Under the pieces are notes generated by a model that saw nothing but the letters and a program-made list of their open reading frames with translations, did no database searches and was not told the DNA's origin. From Betaproteobacteria bacterium (GTDB lineage: Bacteria > Pseudomonadota > Gammaproteobacteria > Burkholderiales > WYBJ01), in contig WHTS01000053.1 in assembly GCA_009377585.1 (NCBI GenBank), positions 1 through 37,907 of the forward strand: a DNA stretch of 37,907 bases, written 5' to 3'. The position numbers and the translations under genes are program-made. Of this stretch, positions 14,927 to 24,168 are shown one piece after another. Every line of letters begins with the position of its first letter. Position 1 is the stretch's first letter.

Positions 14927-15718
14927 TCAGGCGCTGGTGCTAGTGCTGGTGCTGGCAGACCGGGCCGGCACGGTGCCGTCCCAGGCGGCAAAATTGCGCA
15001 GCAGCGCAAGCCCCGCAGCCTGGCTTTTCTCCGGGTGGAATTGCACGGCGAAGATATTATCGCGGGCCACGGCACACGTAAACCGGAACGGGTAGCACGT
15101 CGTTGCGGCCACGACGCCCGTATCGTCCGGCCGCGGATAGTAGCTGTGGACGAAATAGAAGCGGCAGCCGTCCGGAATCGATTGCCACAATGGATGCGCG
15201 CGTTCCTGGCGCACTTCGGGATGGGCGCGTTCTTGGCCCACCATTGGATGGGCGCGTTCTTCGCCCACTATTGCATGCGCGCGTTCTTGGCGCACCCCCG
15301 GATGCGCGCACTCCTGGCGCACCTCGTTCCACCCCATGTGCGGAACCTTCAACCTGGCGCCATCGGCGTCCTTCATCGCAGCGGCCGGAAAACGCACGAC
15401 CTTGCCGCGGAAAAGCGCGAGCCCCGCGACGTCGCCTTCTTCACTCGCCTCGAACAGCATCTGCAGGCCGATGCAGATGCCGAGAAAAGGCTTACGGCGC
15501 GCGGCGTCGATGACCGCAGCTCGCAATCCGCGGCTATCCAGCTCACGCATGCAATCGGGCATCGCGCCCTGCCCCGGGAAGACGACGCGCTCGGCCGCCG
15601 CAATGGCTGCCGCCTCGCTGGTGACGACCACGCGGCATTGCGGCGCGACGTGCTCGAGCGCTTTCGATACCGAGCGCAGATTGCCCATGCCGTAGTCGAT
15701 GACAGCGATCGTGTTCAT
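14927..15718 (-). CDS. hisH: Imidazole glycerol phosphate synthase subunit HisH (glutaminase), with internal 9-residue repeat expansion
   Basis: HisH supplies ammonia from glutamine to HisF. The class I amidotransferase residues are present: nucleophile C82 (GICIGLQ), H228 and E230 (QFHPEKS), and the oxyanion-loop PGQGA near residue 50. At 263 residues it is clearly longer than the usual 200-215. Two additions explain this. One is a run of five 9-residue units of the type VRQERAHP plus one variable residue (133-177) between VPHMGWNE and WQSIPDG. The other is a C-terminal tail ending in SASTSTSTSA encoded by a short triplet-like repeat. The normal family has a single HPLW at the expanded place, so the insertion lies in a surface loop and activity is likely kept. 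It follows hisB by 25 bases. Confidence 0.95.
   Translation of the reverse strand: MNTIAVIDYGMGNLRSVSKALEHVAPQCRVVVTSEAAAIAAAERVVFPGQGAMPDCMRELDSRGLRAAVIDAARRKPFLGICIGLQMLFEASEEGDVAGLALFRGKVVRFPAAAMKDADGARLKVPHMGWNEVRQECAHPGVRQERAHAIVGEERAHPMVGQERAHPEVRQERAHPLWQSIPDGCRFYFVHSYYPRPDDTGVVAATTCYPFRFTCAVARDNIFAVQFHPEKSQAAGLALLRNFAAWDGTVPARSASTSTSTSA
15188..15322 (-). repeat. 27-bp minisatellite inside hisH, five in-frame copies
   Basis: Five units of exactly 27 bases each encode GTG CGC CAR GAA CGC GCG CAT CCN plus one codon, with scattered point differences between units. The expansion adds 36 residues relative to a single unit and stays in frame because 27 is divisible by three. Confidence 0.92.
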
Positions 15719-15743
15719 GCGGGCGTGATGCGGTTCGTGACGG

Positions 15744-16331
15744 CTAGAGCGAGCCCTTGGTCGATGGGACGGCGCCTTGCTGGCGGGGATCGATCTCGAC
15801 CGCCATGCGCAGCGCGCGGCCGAACGCCTTGAACACGGTCTCGGCCTGGTGATGCGCGTTGGCGCCGCGCAGGTTGTCGATGTGCACCGCCGCCTGCGCG
15901 TGGTTGACGAAGCCCTGGAAGAACTCGTGCACGAGGTCGACGTCGAATTCGCCGACGCGCGAGCGCACGAACGGCACGTGGAATTCGAGCCGCGGGCGGC
16001 CGGAAAGATCGACCACCACGCGCGACAGCGCCTCGTCCAGCGGCACATAGGCATGCCCGTAACGCCGCAACCCCTTCTTGTCGCCGACGGCTTGAGCGAT
16101 CGCGGCGCCGAGCGCAATGCCGACATCCTCGACGGTGTGATGCGCGTCGACGTGCAGGTCGCCCTTGGCGGAGATTTCCAGATCGATCACGCCGTGGCGC
16201 GCCACCTGCTCGAGCATGTGATCCAGGAACGCGATGCCGGTGGCGATGGCTGCCCGGCCGCTGCCGTCGAGATCGAGCCGCACGCCGATCTGCGTTTCGA
16301 GCGTGTTGCGGCTTACCTGGGCTTCACGCAT
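15744..16331 (-). CDS. hisB: Imidazoleglycerol-phosphate dehydratase (HisB, monofunctional)
   Basis: This enzyme removes water from imidazole glycerol phosphate. The 195-residue product has the manganese-binding signatures [21 protein letters not shown] and [14 protein letters not shown], and the late GANAHHQAE motif. It contains only the dehydratase domain; the N-terminal histidinol-phosphatase domain found in enterobacterial HisB is absent. The ATG at 16331 lies inside the end of hisC (8-base overlap), so translation is likely coupled. A longer upstream start would add residues encoded within hisC and is rejected. Confidence 0.96.
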   Translation of the reverse strand: MREAQVSRNTLETQIGVRLDLDGSGRAAIATGIAFLDHMLEQVARHGVIDLEISAKGDLHVDAHHTVEDVGIALGAAIAQAVGDKKGLRRYGHAYVPLDEALSRVVVDLSGRPRLEFHVPFVRSRVGEFDVDLVHEFFQGFVNHAQAAVHIDNLRGANAHHQAETVFKAFGRALRMAVEIDPRQQGAVPSTKGSL

Positions 16332-17439
16332 GCGCCGGCCCCAGACTCGCTGCCAGCGCCGCCAGGAAAGCGTCGTTCTCGGCCGCGGTGCCGACCGTGA
16401 CGCGCAGGCAGTTCTCAAGCGCCGGATGGGCGCCTGCGAGATTCTTGATGAGAATGCCCGAGGCCTTCAACGCATCGCACACCGCGGACGCGCCCGGCAC
16501 GCGGAAGAGCAGGAAATTCGCCTGGCTCGGATAGACCGTCACGCCCGGCATGGCCTGCAGCTTCGCCGCCAGCCGGCTACGCTCGTTACGGATCTCGGCC
16601 GCCTGCGCTTCGAGCACGTGCGCGGAGCGCAGCACGCGCGTCGCGACCACCTGCGACAGCGCGTTGACGTTGTACGGCAGGCGCAGCTTTTCGAACTGCA
16701 CGCTCCACTCGGGGCTCGCGATCAGCATGCCGAGCCGCAGCCCGGCGAGCCCGAGCTTGGACAAGGTGCGCATCAGCACCAGGTTCGGGAACTCCTGCAA
16801 CCGCGGCATGAAGCTCGCCTGCGCGAACGGATGATAGGCCTCGTCGATCACCACCAGCCCCGGCGCCGCGCGTACGATGCGCTCGATCGCGGCCGCGTCG
16901 AACAGGTTGCCGGTGGGATTGTTCGGATAGGCGAGGAACACGAGCGCCGGACGGTGGCGTGCCATGGCGGCGATCACCGCGTCGGTATCGAGCGAAAAAT
17001 CGGCGCGCAGCGGCACACCGGCGAACTGCAAACCGCACACCCGCGCAATCAGCGGGAACATCGCGAACGAAGGCTCCACTCCCAGCATGCTGCCGCCGGG
17101 GCGCGCGCAGCCGAGCGCCAGCAACTGGATGATCTCGTCGGAACCGTTGCCGAGCACGAGCTCCATCGCGTCGGGCACCTGCATGTATTCGCGCAGCGCG
17201 ACCTTCAGTTCGCGCGCTAGCGGGTCGGGATAGCGGTTGAGCGCCACCGCCGAAGCCAGCTCGCCCAGCTGCGCGCGCAACGCCGGCGGCAACGCGTGCG
17301 GATTTTCCATGGCGTCGAGCTTCACCATCCCGGCCGATTCGGGAACCGAATACGGGCGCAGGCTCTGGATGTCGTCGCGCACGATACGCGCGACCCATTG
17401 CTCGATCCGGCTTGCCGGCATGAATTCCGCGGGCTTCAT
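16324..17439 (-). CDS. hisC: Histidinol-phosphate aminotransferase (HisC)
   Basis: HisC converts imidazole acetol phosphate and glutamate to histidinol phosphate. The 371-residue fold-type I PLP enzyme shows [12 protein letters not shown] at the N-terminus, GNGSDEII for cofactor phosphate, [19 protein letters not shown] and the PLP lysine K228 in [13 protein letters not shown]. The gene is separated from hisD by the HAD gene and a repeat-rich gap, and overlaps hisB by 8 bases. Confidence 0.96.
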   Translation of the reverse strand: MKPAEFMPASRIEQWVARIVRDDIQSLRPYSVPESAGMVKLDAMENPHALPPALRAQLGELASAVALNRYPDPLARELKVALREYMQVPDAMELVLGNGSDEIIQLLALGCARPGGSMLGVEPSFAMFPLIARVCGLQFAGVPLRADFSLDTDAVIAAMARHRPALVFLAYPNNPTGNLFDAAAIERIVRAAPGLVVIDEAYHPFAQASFMPRLQEFPNLVLMRTLSKLGLAGLRLGMLIASPEWSVQFEKLRLPYNVNALSQVVATRVLRSAHVLEAQAAEIRNERSRLAAKLQAMPGVTVYPSQANFLLFRVPGASAVCDALKASGILIKNLAGAHPALENCLRVTVGTAAENDAFLAALAASLGPAHA

Positions 17440-17498
17440 CGCGGCCCAATGTTACCCGAAAGCCCGCGACCGCGACCGGCCTGACCGTGCGCGCCGCC

Positions 17499-17567
17499 GT
17501 GGTGAAATCGACGCCATGCAGCGAAGGCGTCGAGTGGTGAAATCGACGCCATGCATCGAAGGCGCCG
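17499..17567. repeat. 35-bp tandem duplication between the HAD gene and hisC
   Basis: GTGGTGAAATCGACGCCATG plus CAGCGAAGGCGTCGA form a 35-base unit that is followed directly by a second copy of 34 bases with two differences. It lies in the 153-base gap and does not encode anything I recognise. Confidence 0.85.
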
Positions 17568-17592
17568 GCGCGCGTGCGTGCGACGCTTCACT

Positions 17593-18279
17593 TCACACCC
17601 CGAGCCACTCGCACAGCCCGATCAGGTCGGAGAACTCCAGCATGTCGACGCTCTCACCGATCCACGGCAGGCCGTGGCGATTGATCCAGGCGCTGCGGGC
17701 ACCGGCCGCGATCGCACCGCGCACGTCGAGATCCGGATCGTCGCCGACGTGCAGGACCGCCTCTGCGGAACATGCAACGCCCGCGCATGCCGCATCGAAA
17801 ATGCGCTTGTCGGGTTTGGCGTAACCGGCGCTGCGTGCGCTAACCACCGCCGCGAAATATTCGTGGATGCCGATCTTGTTCACGTCGGCGTTGCCGTTCG
17901 AAATGACCGCCAGGCGATAGCGCCCGGCGAGCCGCCCCAGCGCCTCGCGCGCGTCGGGATAGAGCTCGATGTCGTTGCGTGCGGCCAGGAACACGTCCAT
18001 GGCGGGATCGGCCAGGGCCGGGTCCTCCTCGTAGTGGCGCAGCGCCCGCCGCAGCGCCTCGTGGCGCAGGGCCGTGAAGTCGTGCGCGATTCCCGGTTGG
18101 TCGCGCGCCAGCGTGCGCCGGTAGAGCGAGAACTCCGCCGGCGGCAGCGCCTGGGCGAACTTCGGCGCGTTGCGCACACACCATTCGTGCAGGATGCGCT
18201 CGGCGCGCTCGATCACCGGCGCGATCGGCCACAGCGTGTCGTCGAGGTCGAGCGTAACGGCTCGTATGCGATGCGGCAT
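17593..18279 (-). CDS. HAD-superfamily phosphatase within the histidine cluster (candidate histidinol-phosphatase)
   Basis: The 228-residue protein has all four HAD motifs: DLDDT at residues 10-14 (nucleophile and general acid), SNGNAD (motif II, about residue 125), the lysine in KPDKRIF (motif III) and HVGDDPDLD (motif IV). An alpha-helical cap lies between motifs I and II. The closest pattern I know is the YigB-like group of small-molecule phosphatases. It lies between hisD and hisC on the same strand, and no other histidinol-phosphatase is in the cluster because HisB is monofunctional. That makes it a candidate for the missing step, but YigB-like proteins have other substrates. I start at MPHRIRAVTLDLDDT; the open frame upstream runs through repeats. 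Confidence 0.85.
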   Translation of the reverse strand: MPHRIRAVTLDLDDTLWPIAPVIERAERILHEWCVRNAPKFAQALPPAEFSLYRRTLARDQPGIAHDFTALRHEALRRALRHYEEDPALADPAMDVFLAARNDIELYPDAREALGRLAGRYRLAVISNGNADVNKIGIHEYFAAVVSARSAGYAKPDKRIFDAACAGVACSAEAVLHVGDDPDLDVRGAIAAGARSAWINRHGLPWIGESVDMLEFSDLIGLCEWLGV

Positions 18280-18299
18280 GTCGGTCCTATGGATGCTCC

Positions 18300-18357
18300 G
18301 GAAAGTGGCTGACGAGCCGCTTTCTGCGCAACGCTCCCCTCTCCCTCCGGGGCGAGG
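18300..18357. repeat. GGAAAGTGGC hairpin and REP-like half-site upstream of 78-bp element copy 2
   Basis: GGAAAGTGGC and GCCGCTTTC form a hairpin over TGACGA, followed by CTCCCCTCTCCCTCCGGGG. This is the same module order as at 11691-11763, and it runs directly into the 78-bp element. Confidence 0.75.
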
Positions 18358-18435
18358 CCGGGAATTCGCGGACCATGGTCCGCGCCGGCCGAGCGGCATC
18401 GGCCTGCATGCCGATGCGCGCCCTGCAAGGGAGGG
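18358..18435 (+). repeat. 78-bp interspersed element, copy 2 (hisD-HAD gap)
   Basis: It has the palindrome CGCGGACCATGGTCCGCG and the CATCGGC/GCCGATG hairpin. It differs from the other copies at its right end, where GCACTGCAAGTGAGGG is replaced by GCCCTGCAAGGGAGGG. The 346-base gap between hisD and the HAD gene consists almost entirely of repeats: this element, REP-like hairpins on both sides and a 26-base inverted repeat. Confidence 0.88.
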
Positions 18436-18487
18436 GCTGGGAGTGAGGGAAATCGTGCGTATGACGCATAATTTTCCCTCATCCTCG

Positions 18488-18512
18488 ATCCCTCTCCCGA
18501 AGGGAGAGGGAA
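18488..18512. repeat. REP-like CCCTCTCCC hairpin
   Basis: CCCTCTCCC at 18490-18498 and GGGAGAGGG at 18502-18510 form a 9-base-pair stem over a three-base loop. The context CCTCGATCCCTCTCCCG and AGGGAGAGGGAAGACAA recurs with one change near 36481. Confidence 0.85.
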
Positions 18513-18535
18513 GACAACCATACTCCAACATACGA

Positions 18536-18605
18536 GGGAAATTGGGGACGCACACAATTTTCAGGGAAGGCAAATTGTGAAAATTGTGTGCGCCCCAATT
18601 TTCCC
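18536..18605. repeat. 26-base inverted repeat downstream of hisD
   Basis: The left arm (18536-18561, GGGAAATTGGGG then ACGCACACAATTTT) and right arm (18580-18605) are nearly perfect complements, differing at two positions around an 18-base loop. It lies 20 bases after the hisD stop, so it may end or protect the hisGD message; it also looks like a REP-type element, being AT-richer than its surroundings. Confidence 0.8.
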
Positions 18606-18625
18606 GGCGGGCACGGCGGCGGGCT

Positions 18626-19945
18626 TCATTCCTTCGAGCCGGGCGCGTCCTGTACGCGGTATCGTGCCGAGCGTGCATGCGCGCTCAAGCCCTCGCCTTC
18701 GGCGAGCGTCATTGCGATCCGTCCCAGACGCTCGGCGCCGGATCGCGATAGCGCGATCAGGCTGGACCGCTTCTGGAAATCGTACACGCCGAGCGGCGAT
18801 GAGAAGCGCGCGCTGCGCGAGGTCGGCAAAACATGGTTCGGGCCGGCGCAGTAATCGCCCACGGCTTCGCAGCTGTAGCGGCCGACGAAAATGGCACCGG
18901 CATTGTGGACGCGCTCGACCACGGCGTCGGCATCGGCGAGCGCGAGCTCCAGGTGCTCGGGCGCGACCCGGTTCGCGATCGTCAACGCTTCGTCCAGATC
19001 CCGCGTCGCGATGAGCGCGCCGCGATGAGCAAGAGCCGCCTCGATGACCGCGCGGCGCGGCATGCCGGGCAGCAGTCGCTCGATGGCCTGCTCGATCCGA
19101 TTCAGTACGCCGGCATCGGCGCTGACCGCGATTGCCTGCGCCAGCTCGTCGTGCTCGGCCTGCGCGAACAGATCCAGCGCAATCCAGTCGGGATCGCAGT
19201 GCGCGTCGCACACGATCAGGATCTCCGACGGCCCGGCGACCATGTCGATACCCACCACGCCGAACACGCGCCGCTTTGCCGCGGCAACGTAGGCATTGCC
19301 GGGGCCGACGATCTTGTCGACGGCAGGAATCGTTTCGGTGCCGTAGGCCAGCGCGGCGACCGCTTGCGCACCGCCGATGGTGAACACGCGATCTGCGCCG
19401 GCCAGCGCAGCGGCGGCAAGCACCAGGTCGTTGCGCTCGCCGCCCGGCGTGGGGACGGTCATGACGACTTCGGGGACGCCCGCCACCTTCGCCGGGATCA
19501 CGTTCATGAGCACGGTCGACGGATACGCGGCCTTGCCGCCCGGAACGTACACGCCGACGCGCGCGAGCGCCGTGATGCGCTGCCCGAGCCGGGTGCCGTC
19601 GGTTTCGGTGAAGCTCCACGATTCCAGCCGCTGGCGCTCGTGGTAGCTGCGAATACGGCTTGCCGCCTGTTCGAGCGCTTCGCGCCGTGCGCGCGGCACG
19701 CGCGCCAACGCGGCGCCGAGCTCCTTGGGTGAAATTTCGAGCGCGGCAACCGAAGCGGCCTCGACCCGATCGAACCGGCGCGTGTAGTCCAGGACCGCGC
19801 CATCGCCGTCGCGGCGAACGGCCGCGATGATCTCGGCCACGGCCGCGTCGATCTTCGGGTCCTGCGCGGATTCGAATGCGATCAGGCGCGCGAAGCGAGG
19901 CTCGAAGTCGGCATCGGCCGTGTTCAGGCGCGCGATGCGCTTCAT
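18626..19945 (-). CDS. hisD: Histidinol dehydrogenase (HisD)
   Basis: HisD oxidises histidinol to histidine in two NAD-dependent steps. The 439-residue zinc enzyme shows [68 protein letters not shown] and [19 protein letters not shown], all well-conserved family segments. Its start overlaps the hisG stop as ATGA. A C-terminal DAPGSKE tail ends before the repeat-rich gap. Confidence 0.97.
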   Translation of the reverse strand: MKRIARLNTADADFEPRFARLIAFESAQDPKIDAAVAEIIAAVRRDGDGAVLDYTRRFDRVEAASVAALEISPKELGAALARVPRARREALEQAASRIRSYHERQRLESWSFTETDGTRLGQRITALARVGVYVPGGKAAYPSTVLMNVIPAKVAGVPEVVMTVPTPGGERNDLVLAAAALAGADRVFTIGGAQAVAALAYGTETIPAVDKIVGPGNAYVAAAKRRVFGVVGIDMVAGPSEILIVCDAHCDPDWIALDLFAQAEHDELAQAIAVSADAGVLNRIEQAIERLLPGMPRRAVIEAALAHRGALIATRDLDEALTIANRVAPEHLELALADADAVVERVHNAGAIFVGRYSCEAVGDYCAGPNHVLPTSRSARFSSPLGVYDFQKRSSLIALSRSGAERLGRIAMTLAEGEGLSAHARSARYRVQDAPGSKE

Positions 19946-20643
19946 GCCCGCGCCCTCGCTTTCGTCTTCGCACTCGCCCGGCGCGGCACTCGCGACGTTG
20001 GCTCCGATGCGACCGCAGCCCGAAACGCATCGATGATCGGCTGCAGGCTGCGACGCTCGAGCTTCAGCGCCGCCTGGTTCACCACCAGGCGCGCGGATAT
20101 CGGCATGATCTCTTCGACGGCCACGAGGTTGTTCGCCTTCAGGGTCGACCCGGTGCTCACCAGATCGACGATCGCTTCCGCCAGGCCCACCAGCGGCGCG
20201 AGCTCCATCGAGCCGTACAGCTTGATGAGGTCGGCGTGCATGCCCTTGGCCGCGAAGTGGTTGCGCGCCGTATCGAGATACTTGGTCGCCACCTTGATGC
20301 GCGCGCCCCGGCGTATCGCCGCATCGTAGTCGAAACCCTCCGGTACGGCCACCATCATGCGGCAGCGCGCGATGCCGAGATCGAGCGGCTGGTACAGGCC
20401 CGCGCCGCCGTGCTCCAGCAGCACGTCCTTGCCCGCGATGCCGAGATCGGCCGCGCCATACTGCACATAGGTGGGCACGTCGGTCGCACGTACCAGCACG
20501 AGGCGCACGTCGGCCCGGTTGGTCGCGAGGATGAGCTTGCGCGAGGCGCCGGGATCGTCGGCGGGGACGATGCCGGCTGCCGCCAGCAGCGGCAGCGTCT
20601 CGTCGAAGATGCGGCCCTTCGACAGCGCTATGGTGAGAGCCAT
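19942..20643 (-). CDS. hisG: ATP phosphoribosyltransferase, short form (HisG)
   Basis: HisG catalyses the first, committed step, joining ATP and PRPP. The 233-residue protein has [37 protein letters not shown] and the PRPP loop [18 protein letters not shown]. It lacks the C-terminal ACT-like histidine-binding domain of the long form (about 300 residues), so by family rule it should need the regulatory partner HisZ. HisZ is not in the window. A basic tail ([13 protein letters not shown]) adds about 20 residues. It is the first his gene after murA. Confidence 0.96.
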   Translation of the reverse strand: MALTIALSKGRIFDETLPLLAAAGIVPADDPGASRKLILATNRADVRLVLVRATDVPTYVQYGAADLGIAGKDVLLEHGGAGLYQPLDLGIARCRMMVAVPEGFDYDAAIRRGARIKVATKYLDTARNHFAAKGMHADLIKLYGSMELAPLVGLAEAIVDLVSTGSTLKANNLVAVEEIMPISARLVVNQAALKLERRSLQPIIDAFRAAVASEPTSRVPRRASAKTKARARA

Positions 20644-20668
20644 CGCTGGTGTCCTGAGTCAGACGTTC

Positions 20669-20737
20669 GTCACCCCCGCGAACGCGGGGGGCCAGGCGGA
20701 GTCGCGGTCTGGATTCCCGCTTGCGCGGGAATGACGA
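20669..20737. repeat. Composite REP-like inverted repeat between murA and hisG
   Basis: Two hairpins are present: CCCCCGCG-AA-CGCGGGGG and, about 20 bases on, TTCCCGC-TTGC-GCGGGAA followed by TGACGAA. The wording GATTCCCGCTTGCGCGGGAATGACGAA (here split as GATTCCCGCTTGCGCGG and GAATGACGAA) resembles a very widespread class of bacterial intergenic repeats and differs from the other families in this window. Confidence 0.8.
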
Positions 20738-20764
20738 ATTACGACGAATTTACGATTCACCATG

Positions 20765-22060
<1,296 letters not shown>

Positions 22061-22090
22061 TCAACGCTCCCCTCTCCCTCCGGGGTGAGA

Positions 22091-22168
22091 CCGGGAATTC
22101 GCGGACCACGGTCCGCGCCGGTCGAACGGCATCGGCCTGCATGCCGATGCGCGCACTGCAAGTGAGGG
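22091..22168 (+). repeat. 78-bp interspersed element, copy 3 (bolA-murA gap)
   Basis: This copy differs from copy 4 next to it at only a few positions, notably GGACCACGGTCC instead of GGACCATGGTCC and GGTCGAACGG instead of GGCCGAACGG. It is preceded by a truncated CTCCCCTCTCCCTCCGGGG half-site. Confidence 0.9.
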
Positions 22169-22182
22169 GTTGGGGGGTGAGG

Positions 22183-22260
22183 CCGGGAATTCGCGGACCA
22201 TGGTCCGCGCCGGCCGAACGGCATCGGCCTGCATGCCGATGCGCGCACTGCAAGTGAGGG
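22183..22260 (+). repeat. 78-bp interspersed element, copy 4 (bolA-murA gap)
   Basis: The copy follows copy 3 after only 14 bases (GTTGGGGGGTGAGG), the same spacer wording that precedes the copy near 36552. GTGAGG lies on both sides. It is identical to copy 5 across the parts I compared. Confidence 0.92.
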
Positions 22261-22310
22261 ACCGAGCGTCACCCGAACTGGGAGAGCTCGGTCGGCGAGC
22301 GCAGCCCGCA

Positions 22311-22547
22311 TCACGACCCCTGCCATTGTTCGGGCGTGAGCGTCTGCATGGACAGCGCGTGGATCTCCGCTTTCATCCGCTCGCCGAGCGCCTGGTAGAC
22401 GCGCTGGTGCTGCTGCACGCGATTCTTGCCGCGGAATTCGGCGCTGACGATCACGGCCTCGAAGTGATGGCCGTCGCCACTGACCTCGACATGCTCGCAG
22501 GGCATGCCTTGCTCGATGTACTGCTTGATCTCGTGGGGGGTGATCAT
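22311..22547 (-). CDS. ibaG: BolA family protein (IbaG-like)
   Basis: The 78-residue protein starts MITPHEIKQYIEQGMPCEHV and has the BolA helix-turn-helix-like core: VSGDGHHFEAVIVSAEFRGKN (split here for length) followed by RVQQHQRVYQALGERM and EIHALSMQTLTPEQW. BolA-family proteins bind monothiol glutaredoxins through a shared [2Fe-2S] cluster. Its place between mlaB and murA is the same as that of ibaG (yrbA) in E. coli, which supports that assignment over BolA itself. It starts 80 bases after the mlaB stop. Confidence 0.88.
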   Translation of the reverse strand: MITPHEIKQYIEQGMPCEHVEVSGDGHHFEAVIVSAEFRGKNRVQQHQRVYQALGERMKAEIHALSMQTLTPEQWQGS

Positions 22548-22627
22548 GCGCACTCCGGGAAGCAGGGAATGGGTATACACGGTAATTCTCGCGGTCGCGG
22601 CTTCGCCGCCGGCACGGGACTTCGATG

Positions 22628-22933
22628 TTACGCCGGATGCGAGGCCGGGATATCGATCGTCGGAATCAGCGCAGCGATGCCGTAGACCTCGGCGAGGCTG
22701 CGGATCGCTGCCGGAAGATTGGCATAGCGCAGCCCATAGCCGCGCAGCTTTGCCTCCCGGCGCCATTCGAGCAGCAGGCTCAGCGCGGCCGAATCGGCCT
22801 CGCCGACGCCGGAAAGATCGATCACGAGCCCGTCGCGATCGATCTCCTTCAGGACCGCTTCGCGCCACTCGAGCGCGTCGTTGAAGGTGATCGGCCCGCC
22901 AAGCACCAGGCGATCGTCTTTGCGTTCGATCAT
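22628..22933 (-). CDS. mlaB: STAS-domain protein, MlaB-like
   Basis: MlaB is a cytoplasmic STAS protein that stabilises the MlaFE ABC complex. The 101-residue product starts MIERKDDRLVLGGPITFNDA and has the STAS core VIDLSGVGEADSAALSLLLE, with a serine in the usual phosphorylatable position, then RGYGLRYANLPAAIRSLAEVYG. The start overlaps the mlaC stop as ATGA. Its place at the end of the mla run confirms the role. Confidence 0.9.
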   Translation of the reverse strand: MIERKDDRLVLGGPITFNDALEWREAVLKEIDRDGLVIDLSGVGEADSAALSLLLEWRREAKLRGYGLRYANLPAAIRSLAEVYGIAALIPTIDIPASHPA

Positions 22934-23556
22934 TTCGTGCCCGCGTCGCGCTGTTCGAGCCGCGTGTTCTGCGCAGCCAGGGTCTTGATGAGCCCGTCGA
23001 TGCCGCCTCTGCTCACCTCCGCGCCAAACGAGGAACGGTAAGTCGTCACGATGCTGACACCTTCGATGCTCACGTCGAACACTTTCCAGCCCTGCGGCGT
23101 GCGTTCCATGCGGTAATCCATGGCGATGGGCCGACCGCCCGGCTGGCTGATCTGAGTACGCACGCTGACTTCGGTATCGCCTGGCTTTGCCACGGACTGT
23201 TTCACCTCGATCGTCTGGTTGCTGTATTGCTCCAGCGCAGTGGAATAAGTGCGCACCAGCAGGGTACGGAACTCCTTCACCAGTTGTTCGCGCTGACCCG
23301 GCGTCGCATCGCGCCACGGCCGGCCGACCGCAAGCATCGTCATGCGCGTGAAGTTGAAGTGCGGCAGCACTTTGGCATCGACCAGCTCGAGCAGCTTGCG
23401 CGGATTGGTCGTGAGCTCCTTGTCCTTGCGGATCTGGGCGACGATCTCGTCGGTCGTCCGGCGCACCAGGACATCCGGAGCGACGTCCTGCGCCGACGCG
23501 CCGCCCACAAGCGGCAGCAGAACAAGGCACAACAGCGCATCGACCAAAATTTTCAT
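22930..23556 (-). CDS. mlaC: Periplasmic phospholipid-binding protein MlaC
   Basis: MlaC carries phospholipids across the periplasm between the outer membrane MlaA complex and MlaFEDB. The 208-residue precursor has a signal peptide (MKILVDALLCLVLLPLVGGA, cleavage likely after ASA), then VLPHFNFTRMTMLAVGRPWR, LVRTYSTALEQYSNQTIEV and GWKVFDVSIEGVSIVTTYRS, all typical of the family. I start at MKIL; nineteen upstream in-frame residues are not signal-like. No mlaA gene is in the window. Confidence 0.95.
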   Translation of the reverse strand: MKILVDALLCLVLLPLVGGASAQDVAPDVLVRRTTDEIVAQIRKDKELTTNPRKLLELVDAKVLPHFNFTRMTMLAVGRPWRDATPGQREQLVKEFRTLLVRTYSTALEQYSNQTIEVKQSVAKPGDTEVSVRTQISQPGGRPIAMDYRMERTPQGWKVFDVSIEGVSIVTTYRSSFGAEVSRGGIDGLIKTLAAQNTRLEQRDAGTK

Positions 23557-23664
23557 GGAAACCTCGTGGATGAGCGGCTTGCCAGCGGCCGGATGAGCTA
23601 TCGACGCGCGCAAAGCCGATACGTTCCGCTAGCGCGCCTCGCATCGGTACATTTGCCGGTACAT

Positions 23665-24168
23665 TTACTTCGCCCCGGCCGCGCTCTCGGAGCTCGCCTC
23701 GCTCTTGCCCCCGCCTTCGGCCGCCCGGCCGTAGATGAATTGCCCGATCAGCTTTTCCAGCACGACCGCCGACTGCGTGAGCGTGACCTTGTCCTCGTCC
23801 TTGAGCATCGCGCTGTCCGCACCCGTTTCGAGCCCGACATACTGTTCGCCCAGAAGACCCGAGGTGAGAATCGCGGCCGAAGTGTCTTTCGAGAACGGAT
23901 AGCGCTGCTCGACTTCCATCTGCACGCGCGCCTTGTACGACTGCGTGTCGAACGTGATCGCGGTGACGCGTCCCACCACCACGCCTGCGCTCTTGACCGG
24001 AGCACGCGATTTCAGTCCGCCGATATTGTCGAACTCGGCATACACCGTATAGGTCTCCGGCGCGCTGAAGGAGCCGAGATTGCCGACCTTCATCGCCAGT
24101 ATGATCAGCGCGCCCAGACCTGCCATGACGAACAGACCCACCCAGAGATCCAGCGTTATGCGTTGCAT
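23665..24168 (-). CDS. mlaD: MCE-domain lipid transport protein MlaD
   Basis: MlaD forms a hexameric ring at the periplasmic face of the transporter. The 167-residue protein has one N-terminal membrane helix (LWVGLFVMAGLGALIILAMK) and one MCE domain (about residues 38-116), with YAEFDNIGGLKSRAPVKSAG and the GLLGEQYVGLE segment. A C-terminal helix (AVVLEKLIGQFIYG) and a disordered Gly/Ser/Ala tail follow. The start overlaps the mlaE stop by one base (TGATG). Confidence 0.96.
   Translation of the reverse strand: MQRITLDLWVGLFVMAGLGALIILAMKVGNLGSFSAPETYTVYAEFDNIGGLKSRAPVKSAGVVVGRVTAITFDTQSYKARVQMEVEQRYPFSKDTSAAILTSGLLGEQYVGLETGADSAMLKDEDKVTLTQSAVVLEKLIGQFIYGRAAEGGGKSEASSESAAGAK

Noticed and set aside
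20644-20764. his operon leader with attenuator peptide upstream of hisG
   Set aside because: No run of His codons or antiterminator hairpins; the gap lies within an apparent murA-his transcript and holds a REP-like repeat.
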